Assembly (NCBI GenBank): GCA_964347545.1
Contig: CAYFZZ010000089.1
Span: 1 to 9,137, forward strand
DNA from: CS4-C045 sp964347545
Lineage (GTDB): Bacteria; Planctomycetota; Planctomycetia; Pirellulales; UBA7805
Length of the DNA: 9,137 nt
Direction of reading: 5' to 3'
In this document: one piece after another, positions 1 to 7,023 of the stretch
Numbering within the stretch: position 1 is the stretch's first letter
How the letters are laid out: each line of letters starts with the position of its first letter
The notes under the pieces: generated by a model
What the model was told of the DNA's origin: nothing
The model's input: only the letters and a program-made list of their open reading frames with translations
Databases searched by the model: none
Position numbers and translations under genes: made by a program

Positions 1-66
1 GCCGCCCAAGCCGCCGCCCAGCGGCAGCAGCAAGGAGGCCCCCAGGATGTTTCCCGCGTTTTCCAT
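1..66 (-). CDS. nuoM: Start of a membrane subunit, probably NADH-quinone oxidoreductase subunit M (partial)
   Basis: An ATG at 66 opens a frame that stays open for 22 codons to the window edge, so only the N-terminus is visible. It reads MENAGNILGASLLLPLGGGL and onward, a hydrophobic stretch with the LLLPL pattern common at the start of antiporter-like complex I subunits. It begins 7 bases after the nuoL stop codon, and a purine run (AGGGGAAAG) directly before the ATG could serve as a close ribosome binding site. In the canonical gene order nuoM follows nuoL, and NuoM would be a proton-translocating membrane subunit. The identity rests on position and hydrophobicity, because 22 residues are too few for a family assignment. 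NuoN or a second NuoL/M-like protein cannot be excluded. Confidence 0.6.
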   Translation of the reverse strand, partial: MENAGNILGASLLLPLGGGLGG

Positions 67-73
67 CTTTCCC

Positions 74-2221
74 CTACTCACTCCCTCCCGCCGGAACGAC
101 CACCGCAGCCGCCGGGTTCCCGCTGGTGGCCGACGCCCCCCCAGCGGACACCCACAGAAGGGCACTGGCCAGCAGCAGCAGGACCAGCAGGACCATGGCC
201 AGGGCGTACGACTGCAGCATCCCGTTTTGCAAACGCCGCAAGAGGCGACCGGCCGCGACCGGTAGCCACGCACACAGGTTGACCAGGCCATCCACCAGCC
301 AGCGATCCACCTGGCTGCTCAACCACGCCACCCCCCGCAGGGGCCAGACGATCAGCCAGGCGTAAATTTCGTCGCACAGGAACTTCGCCGAGGAAGCTCG
401 ATACAAAGGCCCCAGGGCTGCCGCCACCCAGGCGCTTTGCCGGGAATCCCCCAGGAAAAAGTAAGCCGCCACCGCGATACCCGCCACGGCGACCAAGGTG
501 CTGGTCACAGCGATCTGGGGATGGAAACTGACCGGCGTTGTCTCGCGAAGCCCGGCAAAGGCCAGCGAGGGGGTCAGCACCAGGAAATCCACAAACCCAT
601 GGTTCTTCTCCATCAGCCAGCCGATCAAGGCGGCCAGGCCGGCCAGGATCAGGAGGGGAATGGTCATCACCGGGGGAGACTCGTGAGCGTGATCACCGGC
701 CTCGGGGGGAACCTGCGGGGGGCCAAAAAATGTCCGGAAGAAGGCACGAAACGTGTAGACCGCGGTGAGGAAAGCGGTGAACGTGGCGGCCCAGAAGAGC
801 AGCGTGAAAAGGGGCAGCTGACCGGCCAGGAGGAAATCGCCCGCCGCGGCACGTTCGTGCACCGCCGCCAGGATCATATCCTTGCTGTAAAAACCGGCAA
901 ACGGCCAGATCCCGGCCAGGGCCAGGCAACCGACCAGGAAGGTCAGGCAGGTGATCGGCAGCAGCCGGCGGAGACCGCCGAACAACCGCATGTCGATCAC
1001 ATTCCCCATGGCGTGCATCACACTGCCGGCCCCCAGGAACAACAAGGCCTTGAAAAATGCGTGGGTAAACAGGTGGAACATCCCGGCCACGATGCCCATC
1101 GTGGAACCGGTGCCCAGGGCCAGGAACATGTAACCCAGCTGGCTGACGGTCGAATAGGCCAAGACCCGCTTCAGGTCGTGCTGGGTCAAGGCGATCAAGC
1201 CGGCCAACAGAGCCGTGAAGCCGCCGATGAAGGCGACCAGGCACTGGGCGTGTGGCGAGGCGAAAAAGAGCGGTGTGCAGCGGACGACCATGTACACGCC
1301 GGCCGTGACCATCGTGGCCGCATGGATCAAGGCGCTGACCGGCGTCGGTCCTTCCATGGCGTCGGGCAGCCAGACGTGCAGTGGAAACTGAGCGCTTTTG
1401 CCGCACGCTCCCAGAAACAGCAGCCCCCCGATCGCAAAGCCCAGGCCGCCTCCGGCGTAGGCGGTGGCCAGGGGCAGCGACAGGCGTGCCTGCCCCAAGA
1501 TGCCGCCGACCCCGTCGGCGTCATGAAAATTCACCGTGCCGTAGGTGGTCCACAGCAGAAAAATGCCCAGCGCAAAACCGAAATCACCCACGCGGTTGAC
1601 CAGAAAGGCTTTCTTCCCCGCCGCCGCCGCAGACGGCCGGGGATACCAGAAACCGATCAGCAGGTAACTGCAAACCCCCACCGCCTCCCAAAAGACATAC
1701 AACAAGACAAAGTTGCTGACCGAGACCAGCATCGTCATGGAAAACACAAACAGCCCGATCAGGGAGAAGAAACGCCAATAACCCCGATCGCCGGACATGT
1801 AGCCGATCGAATAGATCGCCACCAGCATCGAGACGAAGGTCACGGTGACCAGCATGATCGCAGTCAACGCGTCCGCCCGCAGCGTGACGTCCACCGCAAA
1901 ATCGAGCGGTGGGGAAGCCGGCTGGTCCGGGTCGGTCAGGGCATAGGGGGGGGCCAGTTGAGCGTCCGGGATGAGGGCCCAGGACCAGAGGGTCTGGACC
2001 TGTTCGTGGCCGGTCGGCGCCGCGGCGGCGGTCGGTCCGCCGGGCAACTGGCCGACCTCGAGCAGGATTCCGCAGCTGGCCAGGAAGGACGCGGCGATGG
2101 CCACGACCACCAGCCAATGGCTGTGGTTCCGCAAGACGCGCGGTCCCAACAGCGCCGTGGCGATCGCGGCCGCCAGCGGCAGGAGGGGGACCAGCACCAT
2201 CAAGGTGGTCAGGCTAGACAT
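74..2221 (-). CDS. nuoL: NADH-quinone oxidoreductase subunit L
   Basis: This 715-residue polytopic membrane protein is the distal antiporter-like proton pump of complex I. The core carries the family hallmarks: WEAVGVCSYLLIGFW at 178-192 with the conserved TM5 glutamate E179, KKAFLVNRVGDFGF at 203-216, GKSAQFPLHVWLPDAMEGPT at 274-293 with the conserved lysine K275, DLKRVLAYSTVSQLGYM at 349-365, and FYSKDMILA at 444-452 with K447 and D448, the position of the TM12 lysine region. A SYALAM motif at 671-676 lies in the last helix. It is longer than the E. coli protein (613 residues). The extra length includes an Ala/Pro-rich loop around residues 58-105 and an Ala/Gly-rich tail after about residue 692. 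The ATG overlaps the end of nuoK by 8 bases and has no clear ribosome binding site, so translation is probably coupled to nuoK. Confidence 0.97.
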   Translation of the reverse strand: MSSLTTLMVLVPLLPLAAAIATALLGPRVLRNHSHWLVVVAIAASFLASCGILLEVGQLPGGPTAAAAPTGHEQVQTLWSWALIPDAQLAPPYALTDPDQPASPPLDFAVDVTLRADALTAIMLVTVTFVSMLVAIYSIGYMSGDRGYWRFFSLIGLFVFSMTMLVSVSNFVLLYVFWEAVGVCSYLLIGFWYPRPSAAAAGKKAFLVNRVGDFGFALGIFLLWTTYGTVNFHDADGVGGILGQARLSLPLATAYAGGGLGFAIGGLLFLGACGKSAQFPLHVWLPDAMEGPTPVSALIHAATMVTAGVYMVVRCTPLFFASPHAQCLVAFIGGFTALLAGLIALTQHDLKRVLAYSTVSQLGYMFLALGTGSTMGIVAGMFHLFTHAFFKALLFLGAGSVMHAMGNVIDMRLFGGLRRLLPITCLTFLVGCLALAGIWPFAGFYSKDMILAAVHERAAAGDFLLAGQLPLFTLLFWAATFTAFLTAVYTFRAFFRTFFGPPQVPPEAGDHAHESPPVMTIPLLILAGLAALIGWLMEKNHGFVDFLVLTPSLAFAGLRETTPVSFHPQIAVTSTLVAVAGIAVAAYFFLGDSRQSAWVAAALGPLYRASSAKFLCDEIYAWLIVWPLRGVAWLSSQVDRWLVDGLVNLCAWLPVAAGRLLRRLQNGMLQSYALAMVLLVLLLLASALLWVSAGGASATSGNPAAAVVVPAGGSE

Positions 2222-2657
2222 GGCTGCGATAGGGGGTCTGTGTGGGATCCCGGGCGGGGGTTCGCCCGGGCGGGGTCAAGGCCGGCCAGTGCGGCTCCTC
2301 GTCGGCCGTGGCCGGCAACTCGTGATCGACATGCGCCTCCACCGCCTCCTCCCGCAGCTCCTGCCAGAAGGCCACGTCCAGATGACCGGCCCGCTGGAAG
2401 AGGACCACCGTCAAGGCCAGCGCCACGGCGGCCTCGCAGGCCGCAATCGCGATGATGAAGATCACAAACATCTGGCCACCCCAGTCATGGTAAAAGTGCC
2501 CCCAGGCAATCCAGCTCAAGGAAACCCCCTGCAGCATGATCTCGGCCGAAAGGAACATGACGATCAGATTGCGGCGAGCGGTCAGGCCTACCAGGCCAAT
2601 GCCGAACAGCATCGCACCGATCCCCAGGTAGCTCTGCAACAACACCAGCTCGTTCAC
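2214..2657 (-). CDS. nuoK: NADH-quinone oxidoreductase subunit K, with a long C-terminal tail
   Basis: NuoK is a small membrane subunit (usually about 100 residues, three helices) that relays protons beside NuoJ and NuoL. The frame is open far upstream, but the family begins at MNELVLLQSYLGIGAMLFGI, which fixes a GTG start at 2657. A GGAGG lies 7 bases before it, and the start overlaps the nuoJ stop as GTGA. Helix 2 has LIVMFLSAEIMLQG with E39, and helix 3 has IAIAACEAAVALAL with E75, matching the two essential glutamates known as E36 and E72 in E. coli. The protein is 147 residues. The last 40 or so (from about residue 106) are hydrophilic, rich in Pro, Glu, Arg and Thr, and not part of the family core. 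The DNA coding this tail contains a 16-bp near-duplication and a strong hairpin, so the tail may be recent. Confidence 0.95.
   Translation of the reverse strand: MNELVLLQSYLGIGAMLFGIGLVGLTARRNLIVMFLSAEIMLQGVSLSWIAWGHFYHDWGGQMFVIFIIAIAACEAAVALALTVVLFQRAGHLDVAFWQELREEAVEAHVDHELPATADEEPHWPALTPPGRTPARDPTQTPYRSHV
2249..2275. repeat. GC-rich inverted and direct repeat inside the nuoK tail
   Basis: CCCGGGCG at 2249-2256 pairs perfectly with CGCCCGGG at 2263-2270 across a 6-base loop. CCCGGGCGGGG also occurs twice in direct orientation (2249-2259 and 2265-2275), 16 bases apart. The hairpin is not followed by a T-run on either strand, so it is not a typical intrinsic terminator. It lies 28 bases upstream of the nuoL start on the coding strand and could affect translation or transcript stability at the nuoK/nuoL boundary; that role is inference. 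Confidence 0.75.
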
Positions 2658-3424
2658 GACCAGCCCTCCCTGGCGTCGGCAGACATTTCCGGGGCGGCGG
2701 AATCCCCCACCTGCTGCCGACCCTCGGCACGCTGGCGGACCATCGCCGTGGCACCAATCAGGGCGACCAGCAGCAGGAGAGCGGCGATTTCCACGGCAAT
2801 CAAATGTTCGCTGAACAGGCGGCCCCCCAGTTCGGCCACGTGCTGGTCCGCGGCAAAGGATGCGTCGCGTTGCTGGACCGTGGCGGCGTCGGGCTGCAGG
2901 TCGACCAACGGCAGGCGACTGCAGGCCCCGGTCAGACAGCCAATCAGCAACCCGCCGACCACCGCGGACAAAAACGCTTCCCAACTGATGCGATCGTAGT
3001 AGGCCTGCCCCTGGGGCTGGGCCAGCATCAACACAAACAAGAACGTCACCACGATTGCGCCGGCGTAGACCACCACCGTGGCCAGAGCCAGGAACTGGGC
3101 GCCGATCAACAACATCAGCCCCGCGGTGCCCAGCAGGCTGAGTGCAAACCAGAGGGCACAATAGGCGGGACTGCGGCAGGAGACGGCCCCCAGGGCGGAC
3201 AGGACGGTCAGCCCCCCCAGCGACCACAACAACGCCTGCTGGCCCGCGTGGCCCGCCGGTGGCAACTGGCTGGCGAACCGGCCGGCCAGCACCAGGGCCA
3301 CCAGGCCCCCGCCAGCCAGGATGAGGCCCGCCCCCCGCCCACGACCTTCGCCGCGGGGCAACAGCAACCACAGCCCGAGGACCAGCAAACCGACCGCCCC
3401 CCCCAGCGCCTGAATCGGCGTCAT
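2654..3424 (-). CDS. nuoJ: NADH-quinone oxidoreductase subunit J, with an N-terminal extension
   Basis: NuoJ is a membrane subunit next to NuoK and NuoH whose third helix is part of the coupling path from quinone reduction to proton pumping. The core runs from about residue 72: VLSALGAVSCRSPAYCALWF, then FLALATVVVYAGAIVVTFLF (111-130, with the conserved Tyr/Gly-rich helix 3), then LFSEHLIAVEIAALLLLVALIGA (203-225), which matches the family's last helix. The protein has 256 residues, whereas many relatives have about 165-200. The surplus is mainly an N-terminal section with two further hydrophobic stretches (about 4-22 and 31-49). The ATG overlaps the nuoI stop codon as ATGA, which supports this early start and suggests coupled translation. 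The gene ends in a 4-base overlap with nuoK. Confidence 0.93.
   Translation of the reverse strand: MTPIQALGGAVGLLVLGLWLLLPRGEGRGRGAGLILAGGGLVALVLAGRFASQLPPAGHAGQQALLWSLGGLTVLSALGAVSCRSPAYCALWFALSLLGTAGLMLLIGAQFLALATVVVYAGAIVVTFLFVLMLAQPQGQAYYDRISWEAFLSAVVGGLLIGCLTGACSRLPLVDLQPDAATVQQRDASFAADQHVAELGGRLFSEHLIAVEIAALLLLVALIGATAMVRQRAEGRQQVGDSAAPEMSADAREGWS
2665..2669 (-). promoter_or_regulatory. Ribosome binding site that fixes the nuoK GTG start
   Basis: GGAGG on the minus strand ends 7 bases before the GTG at 2657. It selects this codon inside a much longer open frame and agrees with the N-terminus expected from the NuoK family. Confidence 0.7.
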
Positions 3425-3954
3425 ACGGTCCCTCCCAGCCCCGGGGACTGCATCGGCTCGGCGTCCTTCGTCTGCTCATACACGCTCAACAGTTTCTCCT
3501 TGTCAAAAATCATCTCCTCCCGGCTGTACCCGGTCAGGTCGAACAGGGAGGTCAACTCGATCGCGTCCACCGGACACGCCTCCTCGCACATTCCGCAAAA
3601 AATACATCGCAACTCGTCAATCGTGAACGATTCTGGGTACTTCTCGCGATCCGGCCAGGGGCTCTCGGCACCCACGATGTCAATGCAATGCGCAGGACAG
3701 GCCGTGGCGCACAGAAAACAGGCGACACACTTGACCCGCCCCTGTTCGTCCTTGTTCAACCGATGCACACCCCGATAAATCAGCGGGTTGCCGATTTCTG
3801 GCCGCTGTTCCGGAAAGTCCACCGTCACCTTGGGACGGACCAGATGTCGAGCGGTCGTGGTCAGGCCCTGCACGAACAGCGGCAAATACATCTTGTCCGC
3901 CAGTCCCAAGCGGGGCGGCTCGATCCAGCGAATTTGCGAGTCACTCGGTTGCAT
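3421..3954 (-). CDS. nuoI: NADH-quinone oxidoreductase subunit I (two 4Fe-4S ferredoxin)
   Basis: NuoI carries clusters N6a and N6b and passes electrons from NuoG toward N2 and quinone. The two ferredoxin motifs are intact: CVACFLCATACP at 76-87 (C76, C79, C82, C86) and CIFCGMCEEACP at 117-128 (C117, C120, C123, C127). The fourth cysteine of each motif should ligate the other cluster. The N-terminal part (LFVQGLTTTARHLVRPKVTVDFPEQ) matches the membrane-associated start of the family, and RPEIGNPLIYRGVHRL precedes the first motif as usual. At 177 residues the length is normal (E. coli 180). The gene sits 123 bases after nuoH, separated by a repeat array, and ends in an ATGA overlap with nuoJ. 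No clear Shine-Dalgarno lies directly before the ATG; the bases there are AT-rich. Confidence 0.97.
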   Translation of the reverse strand: MQPSDSQIRWIEPPRLGLADKMYLPLFVQGLTTTARHLVRPKVTVDFPEQRPEIGNPLIYRGVHRLNKDEQGRVKCVACFLCATACPAHCIDIVGAESPWPDREKYPESFTIDELRCIFCGMCEEACPVDAIELTSLFDLTGYSREEMIFDKEKLLSVYEQTKDAEPMQSPGLGGTV

Positions 3955-4077
3955 CGTAAAAATTCAAGGCTCAGCGGTCAGCGACCCATGCCCTCTTCCC
4001 TCTTCTGCCTTCCCTCTTCCGCCTTCCCTCTTCCACCTTCCCTCTTCCACCTTCCACCTTCCCCCACAACCTTCCCC
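3955..4077. repeat. nuoH-nuoI spacer with a degenerate 7-bp/14-bp pyrimidine repeat
   Basis: From 3995 to 4064 the plus strand is a run of ten 7-base units. Eight of them form four 14-base pairs (3995-4008, 4009-4022, 4023-4036, 4037-4050), each made of CTTCCCT followed by a variant such as CTTCTGC, CTTCCGC or CTTCCAC. Two further units follow, CTTCCAC and CTTCCCC. The mRNA strand is therefore purine-rich with repeated GGAAGAGGGAAGG. Between the array and nuoI are a short TCAGCG direct repeat (from 3971) and a weak GGTC-AGC-GACC hairpin. No promoter or terminator is evident. The unit core equals that of the array upstream of nuoE. Confidence 0.85.
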
Positions 4078-5280
4078 CTACGGCCTCCCCAGCCGGGGTC
4101 GGTTATCGGCGACCAACGGCTGGGCCACCGCGGTGACGATCCAGGCTACGATCGCCACCGACCAGCTGGCGCCCATAAAGATCCACACGTTGTCGCTGCC
4201 GATCCGCTGGCAGACCGCCGGTTCGCTCAAAATCGCCACCGCCAGGAGATTGACCAGGCCCAGGGGCAACATGACCTTCCAAGCCAGAGCCATCAGCTGG
4301 TCGAAACGGAAACGAGGCCAGCTCCAACGGACCAGCATGAAAAAGAAGATGACGCCGCAGATCTTCAGCAACAACACACCGATCCGCAACAGGGCCTCCC
4401 CCCAGGTGGCGCTGGCCGCATCGGTCCCGGTCAGTCCCCAAAAATGCCAGCCTCCCAGAAAGAGGATCACGATCAGAAACGAGGCCGTGATCATATGCAA
4501 GAACTCGGCGATCAGAAACATGATCAGCCGCATTCCCGAGTATTCCGTGTGATATCCGCCGATCAGTTCCTGTTCGCATTCGGGCAAGTCGAAGGGCAGC
4601 CGAGCGGCTTCGGCGAAGGCTGCCACGACGAAGACGACGAAGCCGAGTGGTTGAGCGAAAGCGAACCAGACGCCGTCGGCCGCCTGGTGGGCGATGATCT
4701 CGCCCAGGCGCAAGCTGCCTGAGCCGAGCACGACGCCCAGGATGGCGAGCCCCAGCGGCAGCTCGTAGGCGATCATTTGCGCGCTGGACCGCAGAGCCCC
4801 CAGGTACCCGTACTTGTTGTTGCTGGACCAGCCCCCCAGGATGACCCCATACACGGCAATGCTGGAGAGCGCAAACACATAGATCAGTCCCACGTCCAGG
4901 CCGGGGGCGACAATCAATTGCAACGGCTGCTCGACTCCCGCGATCCCGGTGTCGATGGGCAGGACCGAGCCGAAGGGGATCGCGGCAAAGATGGCCAGGG
5001 CCGATGTCAAAATGACGATGGGGGCCAGCGTGAACAGCAACCGGTCGACGTGCCGCGGGACGTACTCTTCCTTAAACAGGAATTTCAACCCGTCGGCCAG
5101 GGGCTGGCCCAACCCGAACAACCGCACGCGGGTCAAAGGGATCCCCACCCGGTTGGGGCCGCGGCGATCCTGGACCCAAGCGGCTACTTTCCGCTCGAGC
5201 AGCACGAAATAGGCCGCCGCCGTCATGAGGCCGCCGACCAGTATCAAGATCTTGATCAGGATCACCAACAGTCCGGCCAT
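4078..5280 (-). CDS. nuoH: NADH-quinone oxidoreductase subunit H
   Basis: NuoH is the membrane subunit that forms much of the quinone-binding chamber and links the peripheral arm to the proton-pumping arm. The 400-residue product has the family signatures: ERKVAAWVQDRRGPNRVG at 29-46, GLGQPLADGLKFLFKEE at 56-72, AEAARLPFDLPECEQELIGG at 223-242, GYHTEYSGM at 242-250, and VRWSWPRFRFDQLM at 317-330. The charged loop residues near the quinone entrance (E224, D231, E234, E236) are present. Eight or nine hydrophobic helices are visible by eye. The protein is somewhat longer than E. coli NuoH (about 325), with extra residues in the loops around 108-130 and 283-297 and at the C-terminus. The start is the ATG at 5280, with GGGGAAAG a few bases upstream. 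It follows nuoG after a 135-base spacer. Confidence 0.97.
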   Translation of the reverse strand: MAGLLVILIKILILVGGLMTAAAYFVLLERKVAAWVQDRRGPNRVGIPLTRVRLFGLGQPLADGLKFLFKEEYVPRHVDRLLFTLAPIVILTSALAIFAAIPFGSVLPIDTGIAGVEQPLQLIVAPGLDVGLIYVFALSSIAVYGVILGGWSSNNKYGYLGALRSSAQMIAYELPLGLAILGVVLGSGSLRLGEIIAHQAADGVWFAFAQPLGFVVFVVAAFAEAARLPFDLPECEQELIGGYHTEYSGMRLIMFLIAEFLHMITASFLIVILFLGGWHFWGLTGTDAASATWGEALLRIGVLLLKICGVIFFFMLVRWSWPRFRFDQLMALAWKVMLPLGLVNLLAVAILSEPAVCQRIGSDNVWIFMGASWSVAIVAWIVTAVAQPLVADNRPRLGRP

Positions 5281-5415
5281 GCGTCTTTCCCCGCTCGATC
5301 TTTCCCGCCCTGAATTTCCCAGCGACCATCGGTCGCGTCGAGGGGTCCCTCGGGGCGGGGGTCCATCTCCACCGACCCCCTGCGGCCCAGGCCCCCTGGT
5401 GCGGTCCCCATTTCT
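5281..5415. other. nuoG-nuoH spacer with three small hairpins
   Basis: This 135-base non-coding gap contains three perfect short inverted repeats: GCGACC/GGTCGC (5322-5336, 6-bp stem, 3-base loop), CGAGG/CCTCG (5339-5352, 5-bp stem, 4-base loop) and CCAGG/CCTGG (5387-5399, 5-bp stem, 3-base loop). None is followed by a T-run on the coding strand, so a terminator is not supported. GGGGAAAG at 5285-5292 is the likely nuoH ribosome binding site. A role in mRNA processing or stability is possible but unproven. Confidence 0.6.
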
Positions 5416-7023
5416 TTACACCAACTGGTTCCCTTTCAAATCCACTCCCACGTCGGCCACCTCGCCGGCGGCGGCGTAAAAATAAGGCACCTGGCCCGCC
5501 ATCTCCTGCAGCACCTCCCCCGCTTGATACAAGCCGGGGCGGCCCAACAGTTGCCAGTAAAGGCTGGCTTCCACCCGCACCCCCTGAGGGGGGCGGATCG
5601 CCCACGCGAAGGACTGCAGGCGGTCGTGGCAGTTGACATACGATCCTTCCCGTTCGGCGAAGGCCGCGGCGGGCAAGATGTAATCGGCACAAGCGGTCAG
5701 CGGCGATGCAAACAAATCCTGGACAACGACCAGCTCGGCTGCCCCCAGCCGCTGGGCCGTCTCTGCCTCGATCCAGTCCGTCTTGTATCCGCCGGCCACC
5801 CACACCGCGTCGATCCGGCCGTCTTCCACCTGCGGCAACAGGTCGGAGAGGGTCGCCACTTCTTTGGTGAAATGAGCAATCACTTGCTCGACCCCCCGGC
5901 GGTTGGGACATTTTTCCGCGCGGATCGTAAAACCCCCTGGAAACCGCTCGTCCTCCCCCGCCGCCGGCACCGGTCCCAGGACCAGGACCGCTGCGGCATC
6001 GACCGTCCGCACAAAGCTGGCCAGCAGATATGCTTCTTCCACGGTCAGTTGGGGGGAGAGCACGGCGGCCACGTGCTGAGCGGCGGCGAATTTCGCACGC
6101 AGCTCGTCCACCAGCGGCGACCAGTCCACCGCCTGCACCTCTTCGGCGACCCTCCGTTGCGGCTGCAGCAGCCGCTGCGGGCTGTGCACATGATGAAAAC
6201 CGTACCGACCTTCGTCGCAGATCCACCATTGGTTGACGTGGGGGTTTTCGCGCGGCTTGAGCCGATAGACCTGGTCCTGGTTTTGTTCGACGTAAATCGA
6301 ACAGCCGCTGGAGCAGCCGGCGCAGACACCGGGGGTAGAGCGGAGGAACCACACCCGTTGGCGGTAGAGAAAATCCTTGTCTCCCAGGGCCCCCACGGGG
6401 CAGAGGTCGACGACGTTCCCGGACAGCTTGTTGTCCAGGGGGTAGCCGGGAAAGACGTCGATCTCCTCGGAAGATCCGCGGCCACTCACATACAGCTCGC
6501 TGGTCCCGCTAATTTCGCGGGTAAAGCGGACGCAGCGCGAGCACATCACGCAGCGGTCGACGAAGAGGGTGACCGTGTCCCCCAAGGATCGCCGCCGGCT
6601 GGTGAAGGGCTGAATGTCGGCCCGCCGCTGGTCACGCCCGTGCTTGAAGTGATAATCCTGCAACAGGCACTCGCCCGCCTTATCGCAAATCGGACAGTCG
6701 ATGGGGTGCTGGATCAAGAGGTCTTCTTCCACCATCGCCCGAGCATTCTGCACCTTTTCGCTGTTGGTCACAAACACCGTCCCCTCCGTGGCGGGCGTCT
6801 GACACGCCGGGACCAGCTTGGGGAACATGCTGATCTGGCCCGTCTCCGGATTCCTGCGTCCCGTTTCTACGAGGCACATTCGGCAGCTGGCCACCACGGA
6901 CAGCCCCGGGTGCCAGCAGTAATGGGGGATTTCCTCGCCAATCCACCGAGCGGCCTGGATCCCGTTCCAGCTCTGCCGGTCATCCAGCTCGACTTCCTGT
7001 CCGTTAATAATCACCGTGGCCAT
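5416..7023 (-). CDS. nuoG: NADH-quinone oxidoreductase subunit G, compact form
   Basis: NuoG carries most of the iron-sulfur wire of the NADH arm. Numbering is from the ATG at 7023; a TTG ten codons upstream is also in frame but less likely because the ferredoxin fold starts at MATVIINGQEVEL. Visible in order: a 2Fe-2S ferredoxin domain with C36, C47, C50 and C74 (N1b); the His-Cys3 motif H106, C110, C113, C119 (N5); a 4Fe-4S site with C158, C161, C164 and C208 in the CPVGAL motif; and CAGCSSGC with C234, C237, C241 and C269 (N7 pattern). The rest is a degenerate molybdopterin-oxidoreductase fold, with ADYILPAAAFAEREGSYVN at 446-464. The protein has 535 residues, against about 780-910 in Thermus and E. 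coli, so the C-terminal region is strongly reduced. The frame is intact, which argues for a compact lineage form rather than a pseudogene. Confidence 0.95.
   Translation of the reverse strand: MATVIINGQEVELDDRQSWNGIQAARWIGEEIPHYCWHPGLSVVASCRMCLVETGRRNPETGQISMFPKLVPACQTPATEGTVFVTNSEKVQNARAMVEEDLLIQHPIDCPICDKAGECLLQDYHFKHGRDQRRADIQPFTSRRRSLGDTVTLFVDRCVMCSRCVRFTREISGTSELYVSGRGSSEEIDVFPGYPLDNKLSGNVVDLCPVGALGDKDFLYRQRVWFLRSTPGVCAGCSSGCSIYVEQNQDQVYRLKPRENPHVNQWWICDEGRYGFHHVHSPQRLLQPQRRVAEEVQAVDWSPLVDELRAKFAAAQHVAAVLSPQLTVEEAYLLASFVRTVDAAAVLVLGPVPAAGEDERFPGGFTIRAEKCPNRRGVEQVIAHFTKEVATLSDLLPQVEDGRIDAVWVAGGYKTDWIEAETAQRLGAAELVVVQDLFASPLTACADYILPAAAFAEREGSYVNCHDRLQSFAWAIRPPQGVRVEASLYWQLLGRPGLYQAGEVLQEMAGQVPYFYAAAGEVADVGVDLKGNQLV

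Noticed and set aside
2249..2270. Hairpin considered as an intrinsic terminator between nuoK and nuoL
   Set aside because: It has no T-run after the stem, lies inside the nuoK coding frame, and nuoL starts just downstream.
437..2455. A 672-codon open frame on the plus strand opposite nuoL
   Set aside because: It is antisense to a gene with clear NuoL motifs, is dominated by Gln, Gly, Arg and His with no recognisable domain, and is expected from the third-position GC bias of nuoL.
2658..3479. The upstream part of the long open frame that ends in nuoK
   Set aside because: It overlaps nuoJ in another frame and is Arg/Gly/Pro-rich. The NuoK family start, the GTGA overlap and the ribosome binding site place the real start at 2657.
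5072..6352. A 426-codon minus-strand frame spanning the nuoG-nuoH junction
   Set aside because: It is out of frame with both nuoG and nuoH, which have strong family signatures, and its product is Arg/Gly-rich with no domain.
5416..7023. Short NuoG considered as a truncated pseudogene
   Set aside because: All cluster ligands are present, the frame is uninterrupted, and no leftover NuoG-like sequence follows the stop in the 135-base spacer before nuoH.
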